From the NCBI GenBank assembly GCA_963674455.1, contig CAVMBE010000003.1:1-64000 (forward strand): 64,000 bases of DNA, in the 5' to 3' direction. The stretch is from Lecanosticta acicola. Taxonomy: Eukaryota; Ascomycota; Dothideomycetes; Mycosphaerellales; Mycosphaerellaceae. Every line of letters starts with the position of its first letter. Position 1 is the stretch's first letter. Under the pieces are notes generated by a model. The model did not search any database, was not told the origin of the DNA, and saw nothing but the letters and a program-made list of their open reading frames with translations. This document shows, piece by piece, positions 19,960 through 30,030 of the stretch. A program made the position numbers and the translations under genes.

Positions 19960-22832
19960 CGCCCTTCAAGCCGCCGACATTCAAGCCGCCTACCTTCGTC
20001 AAGACACCACTCCACGACGAGTCGCCTGCTGAGCCTCCAGCAAAGAAGCGCCGCATCAGCCAGGATGACGAGACTGTGAATCTTGAGGCCACCAAAGCCG
20101 CCGTCCAGCTGCTGAAGAGGCCAGCTCCGCCTAGGAAATTTGTTCCGCCGCCAGCGAGACAGCCTCTGGCCCCAGTCAGCAATCCCAGCACTCCGTCTCA
20201 GAGCGAATCTTCAGAGACCTTGCTGAAGACCTACTACACAGTCCTCTGGCGGAAGTTCACCACGAAGAAGAACAAGACTTGGGATGGCGATGGTGTGTTG
20301 ACGGTACTTGGATCTTCCGCCGTTCTCCAGGACGATGCCGGGAAGGAGCTTGGCCGTGGCACTTGCAAAGGCCCGCTTCTCGTCGGCTCCGAACTGTCTG
20401 TTGGAGGCAAAGATGTCCAAGTCGAGTCGATGATCCCCAAGGAAGAATACACTTCGGGACGAGTCTTTCTCGCAGCCACCAAGCCCGCACCTGCACAGTC
20501 ACTGAAACAGATCAACGGCACAGCCAGAGTCACCAACAAGGAACAGGCGAAACACGACAAGATCGCCGCAACGCAGAAAGAGCGATTGGTGTCAAGTGCA
20601 GTCACCAGCAAAGCCGGTAAAGCTTCTTTCAAGGCGCCGCTGATCGTCAACACCGTTCAGGTGCCCAAGAAGAACGCTACCATCCCAGTCCCAAGACACG
20701 ACCCGAAAGCCGAAGATGCTGTGTTGATGCGGAGGCCAAGTAGTGCGCCAAGAGGCAAGCAGATTGTTGATGTGGTCGTGGACCCATTACTCAGCCGCAA
20801 GCTACACGCACATCAACGCGAAGGAGTCGCGTTCATGTATGAGTGTGTAATGGGCATGATGGACTATGTTGGCGAGGGTGCCATTCTCGCCGACGAGATG
20901 GGCCTCGGAAAGACACTGCAGACCATAGCACTGCTGTGGACCTTGTTGAAGCAGAACCCCATTTACGAGGACGGCCCAGTCATCAAGAAAGCTCTCATCG
21001 TGTGCCCGGTGACTCTCATCAATAATTGGCAGAAGGAGTTCCGCAAGTGGCTTGGCAACGAGCGCATTGGTGTCTTCGTCGCCGAGAATAACAAGATGCG
21101 CCTCACAGATTTCACCCGAGGAAGAGCATATCATGTCATGATTATCGGGTACGAGAAGCTCACCAAGGTACAGGATCAGCTCAAGGGAGACTGCGGGATC
21201 GACATAGTCATTGCAGACGAGGGCCATCGACTGAAGGCGGAAAAGAACAAGGCTGCTGCCGCCATCAAGTCGATCAATACAGACAGGCGAATCATATTGA
21301 GCGGGACTCCCATTCAGAACGATCTCTCTGAGTTTTACCAGATGGTGGACTTTGTCAATCCCAACATATTGGGCAAGAAAGCTGCGTTCCGACGAGAGTT
21401 TGAAGACCCAATCGTCAAGAGCCGACAGCCTGGTGCCTCTGCATCGGACGTGGAAAAGGGAGAGGCGCGCAGCGAACATCTGGCCGGACTCACGCGAAAC
21501 TTCATCTTACGACGTACTGCAGATGTCATGGCGAAGTTCTTGCCGCCGAGAACTGATTACGTGGTCTTCTGCAAGCCAACCCCAGTACAGGCTTCAGTGT
21601 ATCGTAGCATCATCGGCTCGCAAGCATTCCTGGCGGCTATGCACAGTCCAAAGTCAGCGTTGCAGCTCATCAATGTCTTGAAGAAAGCTTGCAACAGTCC
21701 AAGTCTACTACTCAAAGCCAACGATGAAGGCGAAGGGCGCGTGAGCTCAGAGCTTCTGGAAGACGTGTCGCCGAGCGACTTGAGGTTTCCAGGGACCAGT
21801 GGCAAGGTCCGAGTACTCGACTCGCTGCTCCGTGAAATCTACACTGCGACTGATGAGAAGGTCGTCGTTGTCAGCAATTACACTTCGACGCTAGATGTGC
21901 TGGCCAACCTGATGACCTCGATGGACTACCAATTCCTTCGCCTCGACGGTGCCACACCAAAGAACAAGCGACAAGAACTGGTAGACCGCTTCAACAACTC
22001 TCCTCAGAAGGCCGCATTCGTCTTTCTGCTCTCTACAAAAGCTGGAGGAGTTGGAATCAATCTCATCGGAGCTTCTCGATTGATTCTTTTCGACTCAGAC
22101 TGGAATCCTTCTAATGACTTGCAAGCTATGGCTCGCGTCCACCGCTTTGGCCAGCGCAGGACTTGTTTCATCTACCGACTGCTGGTACAAGGGGCATTGG
22201 ACGAGAAAATCTTCCAGCGTCAGGTCAGCAAGACAGGGTTGGCTGACAGCATTGTCGATCGGAAGAGTAATGCCAGTGGCTTTACTCAGGCCGAGCTTCG
22301 TGATCTCTTTACTTTCGATGAGAACGACGACTGCCAAACGCACCGTCTATTGGGCTGCACTTGCGGTGGGAATGGGTTGCCGATAGGAGAGGCAGCTAGA
22401 GAATCCGCAGAAAAGGCTCAGGTCGCCCGTAATGACTTGGTAACCCTCAGCGGTAACGATGAGACGGAAGTGCTCTACCTGGCCGATAGCGACGAAGAAG
22501 CGAATGTGAATGCCTCGAAGGGTGCTTGGAGAGGGACTGCTAAGGATTACGACCCCGATGCGGTCGAGGAAGAGCATAGACGACAGACACAGGAAGGGAA
22601 GATGCTGAGTCTGATGCAGTGGACTCACTTCAACACGGGGCATGTTACCGCGAATGCGTCTGATCAGGACGACACGGAGGCTTCAGAGCTGGATGAGGTC
22701 GGGATCGCGGTGGAAGACGACGCTCTTCGTACGGTCATGCGCGAGCCTGGTCGTCGTGTTGGCTACGTCTTCGCTAAGCTCAGTGCTTCCACCACTGCTT
22801 CGCATGAAAAGCCAGACGCGCAGGCGAGATGA
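19956..22832 (+). CDS. RDH54: Swi2/Snf2 DNA translocase Rdh54/Rad54B, 958 aa
   Basis: Rdh54 is a Rad54 paralogue that acts with Rad51/Dmc1 in homologous recombination in the nucleus. It is a single exon from the ATG at 19956. The N-terminal 220 residues are a basic, Pro-rich tail with FKPPTFKPPTF and a Lys-rich AKKRRIS signal. The YYTVLWRKFTTKKNKTWDGD block (about residue 93) is typical of the Rdh54/Rad54B subfamily. Helicase motifs: I, DEMGLGKT (Lys319); II, DEGH (residues 421-424), the Rad54-type variant of DEAH; III, ILSGTPIQNDL; V, LSTKAGGVGINLIGASRLIL; VI, ARVHRFGQRRTCFIYRLL (about 725). The C-terminal 150 residues include a Cys/His patch (CQTHRLLGCTCGG). All catalytic motifs are intact. 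Confidence 0.96.
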   Translation: MTPFKPPTFKPPTFVKTPLHDESPAEPPAKKRRISQDDETVNLEATKAAVQLLKRPAPPRKFVPPPARQPLAPVSNPSTPSQSESSETLLKTYYTVLWRKFTTKKNKTWDGDGVLTVLGSSAVLQDDAGKELGRGTCKGPLLVGSELSVGGKDVQVESMIPKEEYTSGRVFLAATKPAPAQSLKQINGTARVTNKEQAKHDKIAATQKERLVSSAVTSKAGKASFKAPLIVNTVQVPKKNATIPVPRHDPKAEDAVLMRRPSSAPRGKQIVDVVVDPLLSRKLHAHQREGVAFMYECVMGMMDYVGEGAILADEMGLGKTLQTIALLWTLLKQNPIYEDGPVIKKALIVCPVTLINNWQKEFRKWLGNERIGVFVAENNKMRLTDFTRGRAYHVMIIGYEKLTKVQDQLKGDCGIDIVIADEGHRLKAEKNKAAAAIKSINTDRRIILSGTPIQNDLSEFYQMVDFVNPNILGKKAAFRREFEDPIVKSRQPGASASDVEKGEARSEHLAGLTRNFILRRTADVMAKFLPPRTDYVVFCKPTPVQASVYRSIIGSQAFLAAMHSPKSALQLINVLKKACNSPSLLLKANDEGEGRVSSELLEDVSPSDLRFPGTSGKVRVLDSLLREIYTATDEKVVVVSNYTSTLDVLANLMTSMDYQFLRLDGATPKNKRQELVDRFNNSPQKAAFVFLLSTKAGGVGINLIGASRLILFDSDWNPSNDLQAMARVHRFGQRRTCFIYRLLVQGALDEKIFQRQVSKTGLADSIVDRKSNASGFTQAELRDLFTFDENDDCQTHRLLGCTCGGNGLPIGEAARESAEKAQVARNDLVTLSGNDETEVLYLADSDEEANVNASKGAWRGTAKDYDPDAVEEEHRRQTQEGKMLSLMQWTHFNTGHVTANASDQDDTEASELDEVGIAVEDDALRTVMREPGRRVGYVFAKLSASTTASHEKPDAQAR

Positions 22833-24074
22833 TTGGTGCTTGCATCATGATGATGATGAAAAAGAGAACTGACAGCACTACGTTGCAGATATGATTACTG
22901 TTTAGACATAGAACTGCTTCAACGAACAGCCGATATTCGACGAGTCGGGCTCTCGCATTGTCAACTTCCGACTTACTTTTCTAATTCTCGCAGACATGGC
23001 GTTCTCGTTGACCGAGTTGGAAGTCACTACGAGGGGGAAGAAGCACTTGTGGATCGAAAGATTCCATCGAGTTATGACGGCAGATTATAGCGTCGGCTTT
23101 GGGGGTTTTTTTTAAGATCCGCCGTCAGTATCCCACACAGCGTTACTATATGGCTCGCATTGCGCTTCTGTGTTGTTCAAAGAGATGGAAGCTCGCAGGT
23201 TGTATTGATCCTCGTGCAGGATGGTATCACTCCATTGGGAGTTGAGGGCAGGCTTCATACGTCGGGGTTTACATGATGGGCGGTGCCTTCAAGGAAGTGC
23301 GATATTCTCAAGACTGACTTTCGTATTTCCTCTTCAACTCGTCCGCTCCATCTGTCGACCTTGAACAACTGGTGAAGTCGATGCCCTAGAAATTGGTTGA
23401 GCCTGCTATTCAAATATTAATTAATCCCTACTCAGGCCTTGGCGTCCATGGATGTCATCTCGAACATCGACATGCGCTTGGTATGTGCATTCTGCATCTC
23501 CTGCCATCCGCCATCCTACCGAGCAGTGTTGCGACCTCCACATATCATCCCGTGGAACGACAAATGCTGAATAGCAGGGATCGGAATGTTGGCGGATGCC
23601 GTCGAGATATCGCCACAGACAAGCTTTGGCCTTCCCTGACATCAGCAGCCAGGCCTTTCCATGATGCAGTCGATCCAGTCGTCCACTGCCCACTGCACAG
23701 CTCACCCGCGTTACTCATCAGGTGCGCGCGAATGACGAAAAGGATGCTCTCACAGCTGCCAACTCCCAAAAGTCCTGGGAGGTGCAGTGCGGTGCGGTGG
23801 CATCGGAAAGGCCGGGGCTGAACTTTCTCGAACGCCAGGCCGTCAATGGTCCATGACGACGATGGCCATTGGACAATGCAACCTCCAGCGTCAGGCAGAA
23901 CAGTAGGTCCACTCTCACTCACTCTCTGCTGCTGCAGGAGAATCTCATCGAACACCCATCTCTTCGCATTTACCCTTCTTGGACATCTCGCCCTCTTCCT
24001 CCAGACCTAACATCCCAGCTCCCTACGCCACGACTCGAACAACAGGCAACCTTCTTCGACTGAACAAAGACGAC
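22833..24074. other. intergenic
   Basis: About 1.2 kb between RDH54 and the DUF7053 gene. The ORFs are short and overlap. In the DUF7053 frame the reading stays open back to about 23979 without an ATG, so a non-coding leader or a missed 5' exon is possible. A G/T run lies near 23101-23114. Confidence 0.4.
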
Positions 24075-24728
24075 ATGTTCGAGATCGACTTTCAGCACTC
24101 TTCGCAAACACCTCTCCCTCCAAACCTCCCGGTCGATCAAGGCATTCGCATCCTTCACGATTTCGAAACCGTCATACGCCTCAGTCCAGACTGTCGAGGA
24201 TGTAAACCGATACCGCCTCCGAATGGCAAGAAGAAACCAGCCACTACGAATACCACCTCGGTAGATGGAACGCCACAAGAGCAAGCACAGATGCAACACT
24301 ACGAAGTGGAAGACGACCTCCCCTTCATCCCCAAAAAACTCTGGGCAGGAGGCGTCAAATACGTCGCGGACTTCTTCCCCACCACAGAAGGTTGCGACAT
24401 CACCGTACACGCCCCCGGAGGTTTCACATCTACCAACCACTGGCGGATCCTGCGCGAGACGATTCCTGAAGATGAGGAGATGCAGTTGGAGCGAGTGCGG
24501 ACCAAGGACCTGATGCACGCGGAGACAACAGGAGGCACAGGCGGTTGGTATGTCCAGATTGTCAGCGACGCGAGGTGCAGCAGGACGTTTGCGGGCTTTG
24601 TGAAGGGTTTCCTCAAGAACAGTCATCAGCAGCTCCAGAGGGCTTTCATTGAGAAGTTGCAAGCTACTCGGGCGCAGCAGGGAAGTCGGAGGCCCACCAT
24701 CGGAAGGAGGAGATCGAGCGAGTTGTAG
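24075..24728 (+). CDS. DUF7053 family protein (START-like fold), 217 aa
   Basis: I start at the ATG at 24075, MFEIDFQHSSQTPLPPNLPV, because the family opens with a beta strand followed by TPLPPxL. Conserved stretches follow: DQGIRILHDFETVIRLSP, DDLPFIPKKLWAGGVKYVAD, ITVHAPGGFTSTNHWRI, GGWYVQIVSDARCSRTFAGF and VKGFLKNSHQQLQRAFIEKL. The layout (strand, helix with HDFE, central sheet, long C-terminal helix) fits a SRPBCC/START-like lipid- or ligand-binding fold seen in fungal DUF7053 proteins. The function is unknown. The last 25 residues are a basic tail (RRPTIGRRRSSEL). There is no intron. Confidence 0.75.
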   Translation: MFEIDFQHSSQTPLPPNLPVDQGIRILHDFETVIRLSPDCRGCKPIPPPNGKKKPATTNTTSVDGTPQEQAQMQHYEVEDDLPFIPKKLWAGGVKYVADFFPTTEGCDITVHAPGGFTSTNHWRILRETIPEDEEMQLERVRTKDLMHAETTGGTGGWYVQIVSDARCSRTFAGFVKGFLKNSHQQLQRAFIEKLQATRAQQGSRRPTIGRRRSSEL

Positions 24729-25892
24729 GACGACTGCGGAAATCATTCCTAGGCGCGGAGCTTGCCTCTGTCATGCGCGAACGATCGAGCCTGCCTATCT
24801 GAGTTACCCAATACTCTGGCCAGAGTAAGAGATTAGGCGAGATAAAAGACGACTAGAGAGAAAGCCTGTCACGCGTAGATGGAGATAATCTATGAATACT
24901 AATCCACGAGAAACGGCACTGCACCATAATGTATAGTTAGGGACAAGTACATGCGCCGCGTAGAAAGAGAAACAAGAGTTCTCAATGAGAGACTGCGTTT
25001 TGACTTCCTTTTCATTACAAGCATGCGTGACGAAGAGACCTAGCTATTGAAGGGTGGCCTTCTGAGGAGATTTTTACGTTTCCAGTGGAAGGTATCTGCA
25101 CTGAGCCTCGTGGAGCAATGTTCATCGGCCGATCTTACTGAGAGCATTAGATATAGCGTGGGAAACCGGTTTTGGCCTGGTGCCTCAGGCATTATTCTAA
25201 AAACGCACGGGCCACAACTCATATCTTTCAACGTCTTGTCTGGTATGCCTCACACGCTTTCCCACACATATCATAAGGTATCTCATCTCCAAAAGAGACG
25301 CTTTATGATCCGAGGGGTCCATTTGTGTTAATCGCTTCCAAGCGATGATTCTTTCCGCCGCCCTCTCAAGAATGCAGTTCGGCATGACCACGAGCAGGAG
25401 TTTCCCAAGCCTGGCGGCCTCATTCTGGATATTCACATTAGAGAGGACAGGACGCTCAATTTTCGAGCCGCCAATTCGATCCTTCTTCATCGATGGCAGC
25501 GGCTTGGATACGTGATGCTCGGCGGACGGTTCGGTAGCCTTGATGTGGAGCTCTACTGCTCTTTACGCCCCGAAGACGAGGCTGCGCTTGACCAGGAACG
25601 GCTTGCTGGAGCGACACGTAGAGCATGGCTGCCACTGAGAGATGCGTGGACTGACTGCCGGGATGCATCGGTGCCTCGAATATCAACCCGAGGCTCAAGA
25701 CTTGTTCCATTCTCTTGGGCGGGTGCACACCCTTCCTTCAGCCTGGTCGCGAAGTATCCTGCCTTTTCCCAACATGCCCCTCGCCGATCTCTCTTGTGAT
25801 CCATCTCTCGCCTTGAAGTTCCACTGAGGCATAAGTCTGCATTCTCCAGCACGTATGGCCTGTTGTGAGGCTCTGCACGCGGGTCTGTCAAC
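24729..25892. other. accessory interval, no clear gene
   Basis: The beginning is the 3' flank of the DUF7053 gene. After about 25 kb the DNA has many short ORFs on both strands. One minus-strand ORF (25197-25490) is listed separately. There is no recognisable domain. Confidence 0.4.
25197..25490 (-). CDS. hypothetical ORF, 97 aa, possibly a gene fragment
   Basis: It starts with an ATG at 25490 (MKKDRIGGSKIERP). Composition looks protein-like: an amphipathic Leu-rich stretch (EAARLGKLLLVVMPNCILER) and a basic C-terminus. I recognise no family. It may be a fragment of a decayed gene in this accessory stretch, or chance. Confidence 0.28.
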   Translation of the reverse strand: MKKDRIGGSKIERPVLSNVNIQNEAARLGKLLLVVMPNCILERAAERIIAWKRLTQMDPSDHKASLLEMRYLMICVGKRVRHTRQDVERYELWPVRF

Positions 25893-26155
25893 ATGTTACG
25901 CCGGACCTTCTCGAAGCTGAAGCTCAGACACAGCGACGAATCTGCGCGCAAGGAATGGAGCGAAGAAAATTACCACGATCGCACGAGGACAACTTCCCAT
26001 CTCCAGTCATGGAAGTTCCACTGATTTTCCCTATGCTCCGATCAAGGCCTGCACAGATGTGTACTTTGACAAGCGCGGTCTAGATCACAGACTGAGGGAA
26101 AGTGTGTGCTACCACAGGGTACCCGCCTCGCGAAAACTCTAGCTTCTCGGAATTG
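25893..26155 (+). other. coding-like DNA in shifting frames upstream of the 26.2-kb ORF
   Basis: A frame from the ATG at 25893 (MLRRTFSKLKLRHSDESARK) stops at about 26024. A second frame (DVYFDKRGLDHRL) runs until about 26140. The downstream ORF begins in the third frame. Each piece looks protein-like. I could not find GT-AG introns of sensible length that join them in phase. It may be an eroded 5' end, or an exon set I misjudge. Confidence 0.35.
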
Positions 26156-26935
26156 ATGAGATGGCTCAAGGATATGCATGTAATCTTCAGCAACCCTGAA
26201 GGCGCTGCCGCTCTCAGCTGGATGCAACAGCTTTCACGGTTTGAAAGCATCCCGGACAAGACCCGAGTGTCTATGAGCTCTTCTATCATGCACATATTCA
26301 CTCTTCTCAAACCGGATGAGCCGTTCGCATCGTGTCTTCTCGGAATTTTCATGGAAACCGAATGCGAGAATTCGAAGGGTCGGAAAGAGCTGATGGGACA
26401 GCTTTTATCGCGCTTTAATGGCAAAGATCATGAGCTGGAGGCAATTCGTGAGATCTTCAACGAAATTTCTAGCGACCCGGGAGTACATGCCAGCAGGAAG
26501 AATGCCTCAGATGAGGGATTCGCTCTCTGCCAACGTTTGGTATCTCTGACTAGAACAGAGACCGTTCACGTTGCTGCGGCCCAACTCAAGATCTGGGAAC
26601 GTCGTTCCAACGCCGGAGACTCCTCCAGCTCGCGCTCACTTGCCACCGTTCTGCAATTCCCAACTTTGGCGAAGCCAGAATTAGCTCGAGAATTCTTCGA
26701 CCAAGCGGTCGGCCGCATTCTAGAAACAGCAAATGAAGTGGAGGCTATGGTCGTTCCAACCGCGCGAAAAGACAGGGAAGGAGCACAGAGCGTTCTTGAT
26801 CGGTTTTGGATAGAACCACAACTTTCATCTCCAGCAGAAGAGATGATTGTGAACAGCTTCCTGCAGATCTACTCGCTCATGTTGAAGAAGTGGACGACAG
26901 ACATTTCGAACTACAGTTCCCGACTTCTGACTTGA
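26156..26935 (+). CDS. hypothetical protein, 259 aa, perhaps 5' incomplete
   Basis: I do not recognise this protein. The first ATG in the frame is at 26156 (MRWLKDMHVIFSNP); the frame is open without an ATG back to 26102. The sequence is mostly helical, with hydrophobic patches (SSIMHIFTLLKP, CLLGIFMETEC) and no Cys/His clusters or known motif. The last 30 residues overlap another open frame (about 26860-27000) that reads ELQFPTSDLSDLEAPLWYAK. A 68-bp intron from GTGAAC near 26850 to ACAG near 26917 would switch into it. The true C-terminus is therefore uncertain. Confidence 0.45.
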   Translation: MRWLKDMHVIFSNPEGAAALSWMQQLSRFESIPDKTRVSMSSSIMHIFTLLKPDEPFASCLLGIFMETECENSKGRKELMGQLLSRFNGKDHELEAIREIFNEISSDPGVHASRKNASDEGFALCQRLVSLTRTETVHVAAAQLKIWERRSNAGDSSSSRSLATVLQFPTLAKPELAREFFDQAVGRILETANEVEAMVVPTARKDREGAQSVLDRFWIEPQLSSPAEEMIVNSFLQIYSLMLKKWTTDISNYSSRLLT

Positions 26936-27778
26936 GTGATCTGGAGGCACCGCTATGGTATGCGAAAAGGCGATGGGCTTGCTGTACGACTACGGATTGA
27001 CGAGGACGGCGGCGCTTGGCAGAATGCATTCTGTGTACATGTTATCGACCCAAGCACGGACCTGGTCGCATTTCCTCACAATCTTTAGAGGCTGAACACA
27101 GCACCAATGCCGAGTCGTCCTACATGTCAGACAAAGCACACTCGTCCTGAATACATGATAGCAACCTGCTGCTGGAACACACTCGAGGCACGGAAGGCCA
27201 GAAGACTGGCGGCGGTCTACAAAGCCAGCTCGCGTGGCTTGAGCAGCTTTGGCAACCATTGCCTCATTTGCAACCCAATGTCTGTATTCGTCCATTTCCC
27301 TGGGTCTTACGCTGATATTTGAGTGATAACCGCCCCCTTCCTTGATCCGAGCCCGAAATCTAGTATCAAGGGGCGCTAAAGTATCACAACCGAAATGGCT
27401 CACCTACTTCTGGCATGAACCCTGCTATAGGGCTGTATGCTATTACCGCACGGATATGGAGCACGAAGCGGGGCACGAACTTGGACGAGTCTCCTTTGTA
27501 CAAGAAGAAGAGCCGATGCCCATATTTGCCGTCTTTATTGTCGCGATTTTGATTTGCTTTTGGCCAAAATTTGGTTACCTGCGTGGGACGGCTCGCCATA
27601 TTCATTATTTCCTTCTTTTCAAGCTGTAGCCCTACCTGGGTGAGCAACTCGCTACCGTTTACGCCATCGATTTCCTTCTGAGCATTTGGACTCAGACGGT
27701 GACGAGCTTTCTGCTCAAAACAAGGACATTCGTCTTCTACCTGTCAAGCCCACAGCGCCAGCACCTGGGGAATCGACT
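26936..27778. other. accessory intergenic region
   Basis: No supportable gene. The frame leading into the Gag-like gene is open from 27644 but has no ATG before 27779. One hydrophobic ORF near 27342-27629 has only a TTG start. Confidence 0.4.
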
Positions 27779-28522
27779 ATGGCCTCTCAGCCTCAGCCGG
27801 AACAGCAGCCGGCTGAGGGCTCTGTCGCAACCCTGCCGACCCCAGAGACCGTGCCAGAAAGCACCGAACAAGCGACCTTACGAATCCTTAAAAGAATACT
27901 TGCCCTGCAGGAGAAAATGTTGATACAGAATCGTGCCCGCCCTCCTGCTCCTGGCTCTCCTGGAAATCCTCTTTTCGACGGGCTCAACGCCACTGCTCAT
28001 GTGGAGAGGTTTGAGAACTTCCTCATAGATTACGATCTAGAAGAAGATTCCGAGGAGAAGAAGACCCGCCGCTTCCTTGGTACCCTTTCAGAAGCACGCC
28101 AGCTAACTGCGAGAGGACTTGAGGGTGCACCAGACAAAAGCAATCCGGAAGCCACCAGTTGGGAGCGTCTCAAGCGAGCCTTCTTGAAGAAGTACCGAGA
28201 CTATGATGAGCGTCAAGTTAGGGCCACTCGAGCGTGGCTCGAGAACCTGTGTCAAGCTACAAGAACCCGTGAAAGCGACCTAGAAGGGTACGTTTGCGAC
28301 TTCGTTGCAAGCTTGAAAGACATTGGGCCCTCGTGGATCAGCAACACCGAACGGGTTCGCTTGCTTCTGAGGGGTCTACCTGAGGAGATTTGTCTTGAGG
28401 TCTACATACAATGTGAACTTGATTTTGTCGAGGGTATGACGACGGAGGACTTCAGGCGAGTCCTTGACTGCGTGAGGAATGAGGTGGACTCTCGTGTTGA
28501 TGCTCGTGAGTGGTTGTCTTGA
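27779..28522 (+). CDS. stand-alone retrotransposon Gag-like protein, 247 aa
   Basis: The ATG at 27779 (MASQPQPEQQPAEG) follows a frame open from 27644. After a Pro/Gln-rich N-terminus, residues about 75-235 match the Ty3/Gypsy capsid (retrotrans_gag) pattern: NPLFDGLNATAHVERFENFL, KKTRRFLGTL, the central ATSWERLKRAFLKKYRDYDE (W-x-x-L-x-x-x-F-x-x-x-Y hallmark), ESDLEGYVCDFVASLK, and RVRLLLRGLPEEICLEVYIQ. The protein stops just after the capsid (REWLS), with no CCHC zinc knuckle. I see no protease, reverse transcriptase or integrase motif within several kb, and no paired LTRs. It could be an exapted capsid gene or a truncated relic; the uninterrupted frame favours the former. Confidence 0.7.
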   Translation: MASQPQPEQQPAEGSVATLPTPETVPESTEQATLRILKRILALQEKMLIQNRARPPAPGSPGNPLFDGLNATAHVERFENFLIDYDLEEDSEEKKTRRFLGTLSEARQLTARGLEGAPDKSNPEATSWERLKRAFLKKYRDYDERQVRATRAWLENLCQATRTRESDLEGYVCDFVASLKDIGPSWISNTERVRLLLRGLPEEICLEVYIQCELDFVEGMTTEDFRRVLDCVRNEVDSRVDAREWLS

Positions 28523-28715
28523 CTCTTACGAGCCGCCTACGGGTCGCGCAGCTAGTCTTGGGAAGAGCAACACTTAGACTTATTAAGCAGGCTTTCATAA
28601 TGGATCTTGTATAGTTGAAATGTTTATGTATGGTTTTTCGTATACGCCTAGACCAGGGGTGAGGGAAATTGAGGCGGCTTTATACAGCCGTCTGTCGCAC
28701 TAGACCTCGCATAAT

Positions 28716-29570
28716 ATGGGATCGATGTCGTGCAGTTCATATGCGGCTCCCAGGCCTGTTTTTGCCAAACATCTACAGTCTAACGCCCGTCTTCAGATCT
28801 GCGACGTTGGCCTTGACACGGCAGTGGTGGACTTGCTGCTCTCAGCGGCGTACGCAGCAGCACAAAACAGCCGAGGCCAAGATCTGCTACCAGAAAGACC
28901 TGTTCAACGCAGCAATCAGACGCTAATCGTGGCACTGAACTACCTGGATTCGTACGCTCGATGGGCCCGGAGTCAGTCGAATATGACCGCTGACAAACTT
29001 TCGCGACGCCGTGCGGAAACGCTCGCAAACTATCAAAGACGCCTTACCGTCCAAGAAAGCTTACATCGAAGACCAAGCCTTCATGCACATGACATGGAAT
29101 GGAACACGAAGTCCACGGCAGGACATAGCAAAACGAAGGCGGACGAACAATGCTCCCCGACCCCATCGCATCGATACCTCGGAGTCATTTCTGAATGTCA
29201 GAAGATGGCTTTGCATGGGACATGGGAGAGCTCGCGGGAGCATTGGAAAGTAACAAAAGGCAGCATGAGAAATCCCCTCTCGGAGGAAATGTACACCGCG
29301 GACGATGTACGCGCTATCGTGCAGCATCCATCCCCTGGGCAAGAACTCGGCTACTCTACAGCTCAGACAGCAGGAACTCACCAGTGGCGTCCGAGCAGAT
29401 ACGATCTCGAGAAAATCGAACAGTCATCTCAGGTCCTGCTCGCTGATCAGACCGCCGATGCTGCTGCGAGTCGCAAAGCCGTGGACGAAATCCTTGGATA
29501 CCTGGCGATTTTGCCGGAGACGGAACAGCTTAGGTTGCTTTTGAAGGATTTGAGGGTTCCGGCTTCGTGA
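28716..29570 (+). CDS. hypothetical protein, 284 aa
   Basis: I do not recognise this family. It is a single open frame from the ATG at 28716 (MGSMSCSSYAAPRPVF). It is Ala/Gln/Arg-rich, mainly helical, with two plausible helical bundles: VVDLLLSAAYAAAQNSRGQD near residue 37, and a C-terminal one (AAASRKAVDEILGYLAIL, then ETEQLRLLLKDLRVP). The middle is polar and probably disordered. There are no membrane segments or catalytic motifs. It lies 193 bp downstream of the Gag-like gene on the same strand, but shows no Pol features. Confidence 0.45.
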   Translation: MGSMSCSSYAAPRPVFAKHLQSNARLQICDVGLDTAVVDLLLSAAYAAAQNSRGQDLLPERPVQRSNQTLIVALNYLDSYARWARSQSNMTADKLSRRRAETLANYQRRLTVQESLHRRPSLHAHDMEWNTKSTAGHSKTKADEQCSPTPSHRYLGVISECQKMALHGTWESSREHWKVTKGSMRNPLSEEMYTADDVRAIVQHPSPGQELGYSTAQTAGTHQWRPSRYDLEKIEQSSQVLLADQTADAAASRKAVDEILGYLAILPETEQLRLLLKDLRVPAS

Positions 29571-30030
29571 TAGTCATACTGAACAGGCTTTTGATGGGGG
29601 TAGTAAGTGCCTCTTTGAACCAGAACCACCACCATTACTTGAGACATGTCTTCGAATGCTCTGCTTACTTCGAATCGCAAAATGTAGTCGGCGCCGCTGG
29701 AGTTGACGCGAAGGCCAATCGGCAGTGTTTTCATAAGACGGGAGATTCCCTGGGACATGCGGCGAGGCATTTGAAGAGTCTGCAGGGTGAGAAGAGGTCC
29801 TGCATTCCCGGGGTGTGGGTGTGGGGGAGTGCGGTCTATTGCATGTGCTATAGGTCACAACGCGTGACTCTCCGCTGAGTTGAAGGGGTGAGTCTCCGGT
29901 CATACGTCTCTTGCATGTGAGCCAGCTACCGAAAACTGAGTCTCCGCGGTGGCTCGAGTTTGGCTTCTGCGACTCTTGCTTAGGCTTCTACTATTCTTCT
30001 CCAGAGCCCGACCCTCAGGTTGGCGATCTG
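29571..30030. other. short intergenic region
   Basis: The open frame of the next gene extends back to about 29911 from a TTG, including a CDSC motif, but no ATG is available. An upstream exon is possible. Nothing else is seen. Confidence 0.35.

Noticed and set aside
27779..29570. A complete LTR retrotransposon
   Set aside because: The 28716-29570 protein has no RT, RNase H, protease or integrase motif, and I could see no paired terminal repeats around the Gag-like gene.
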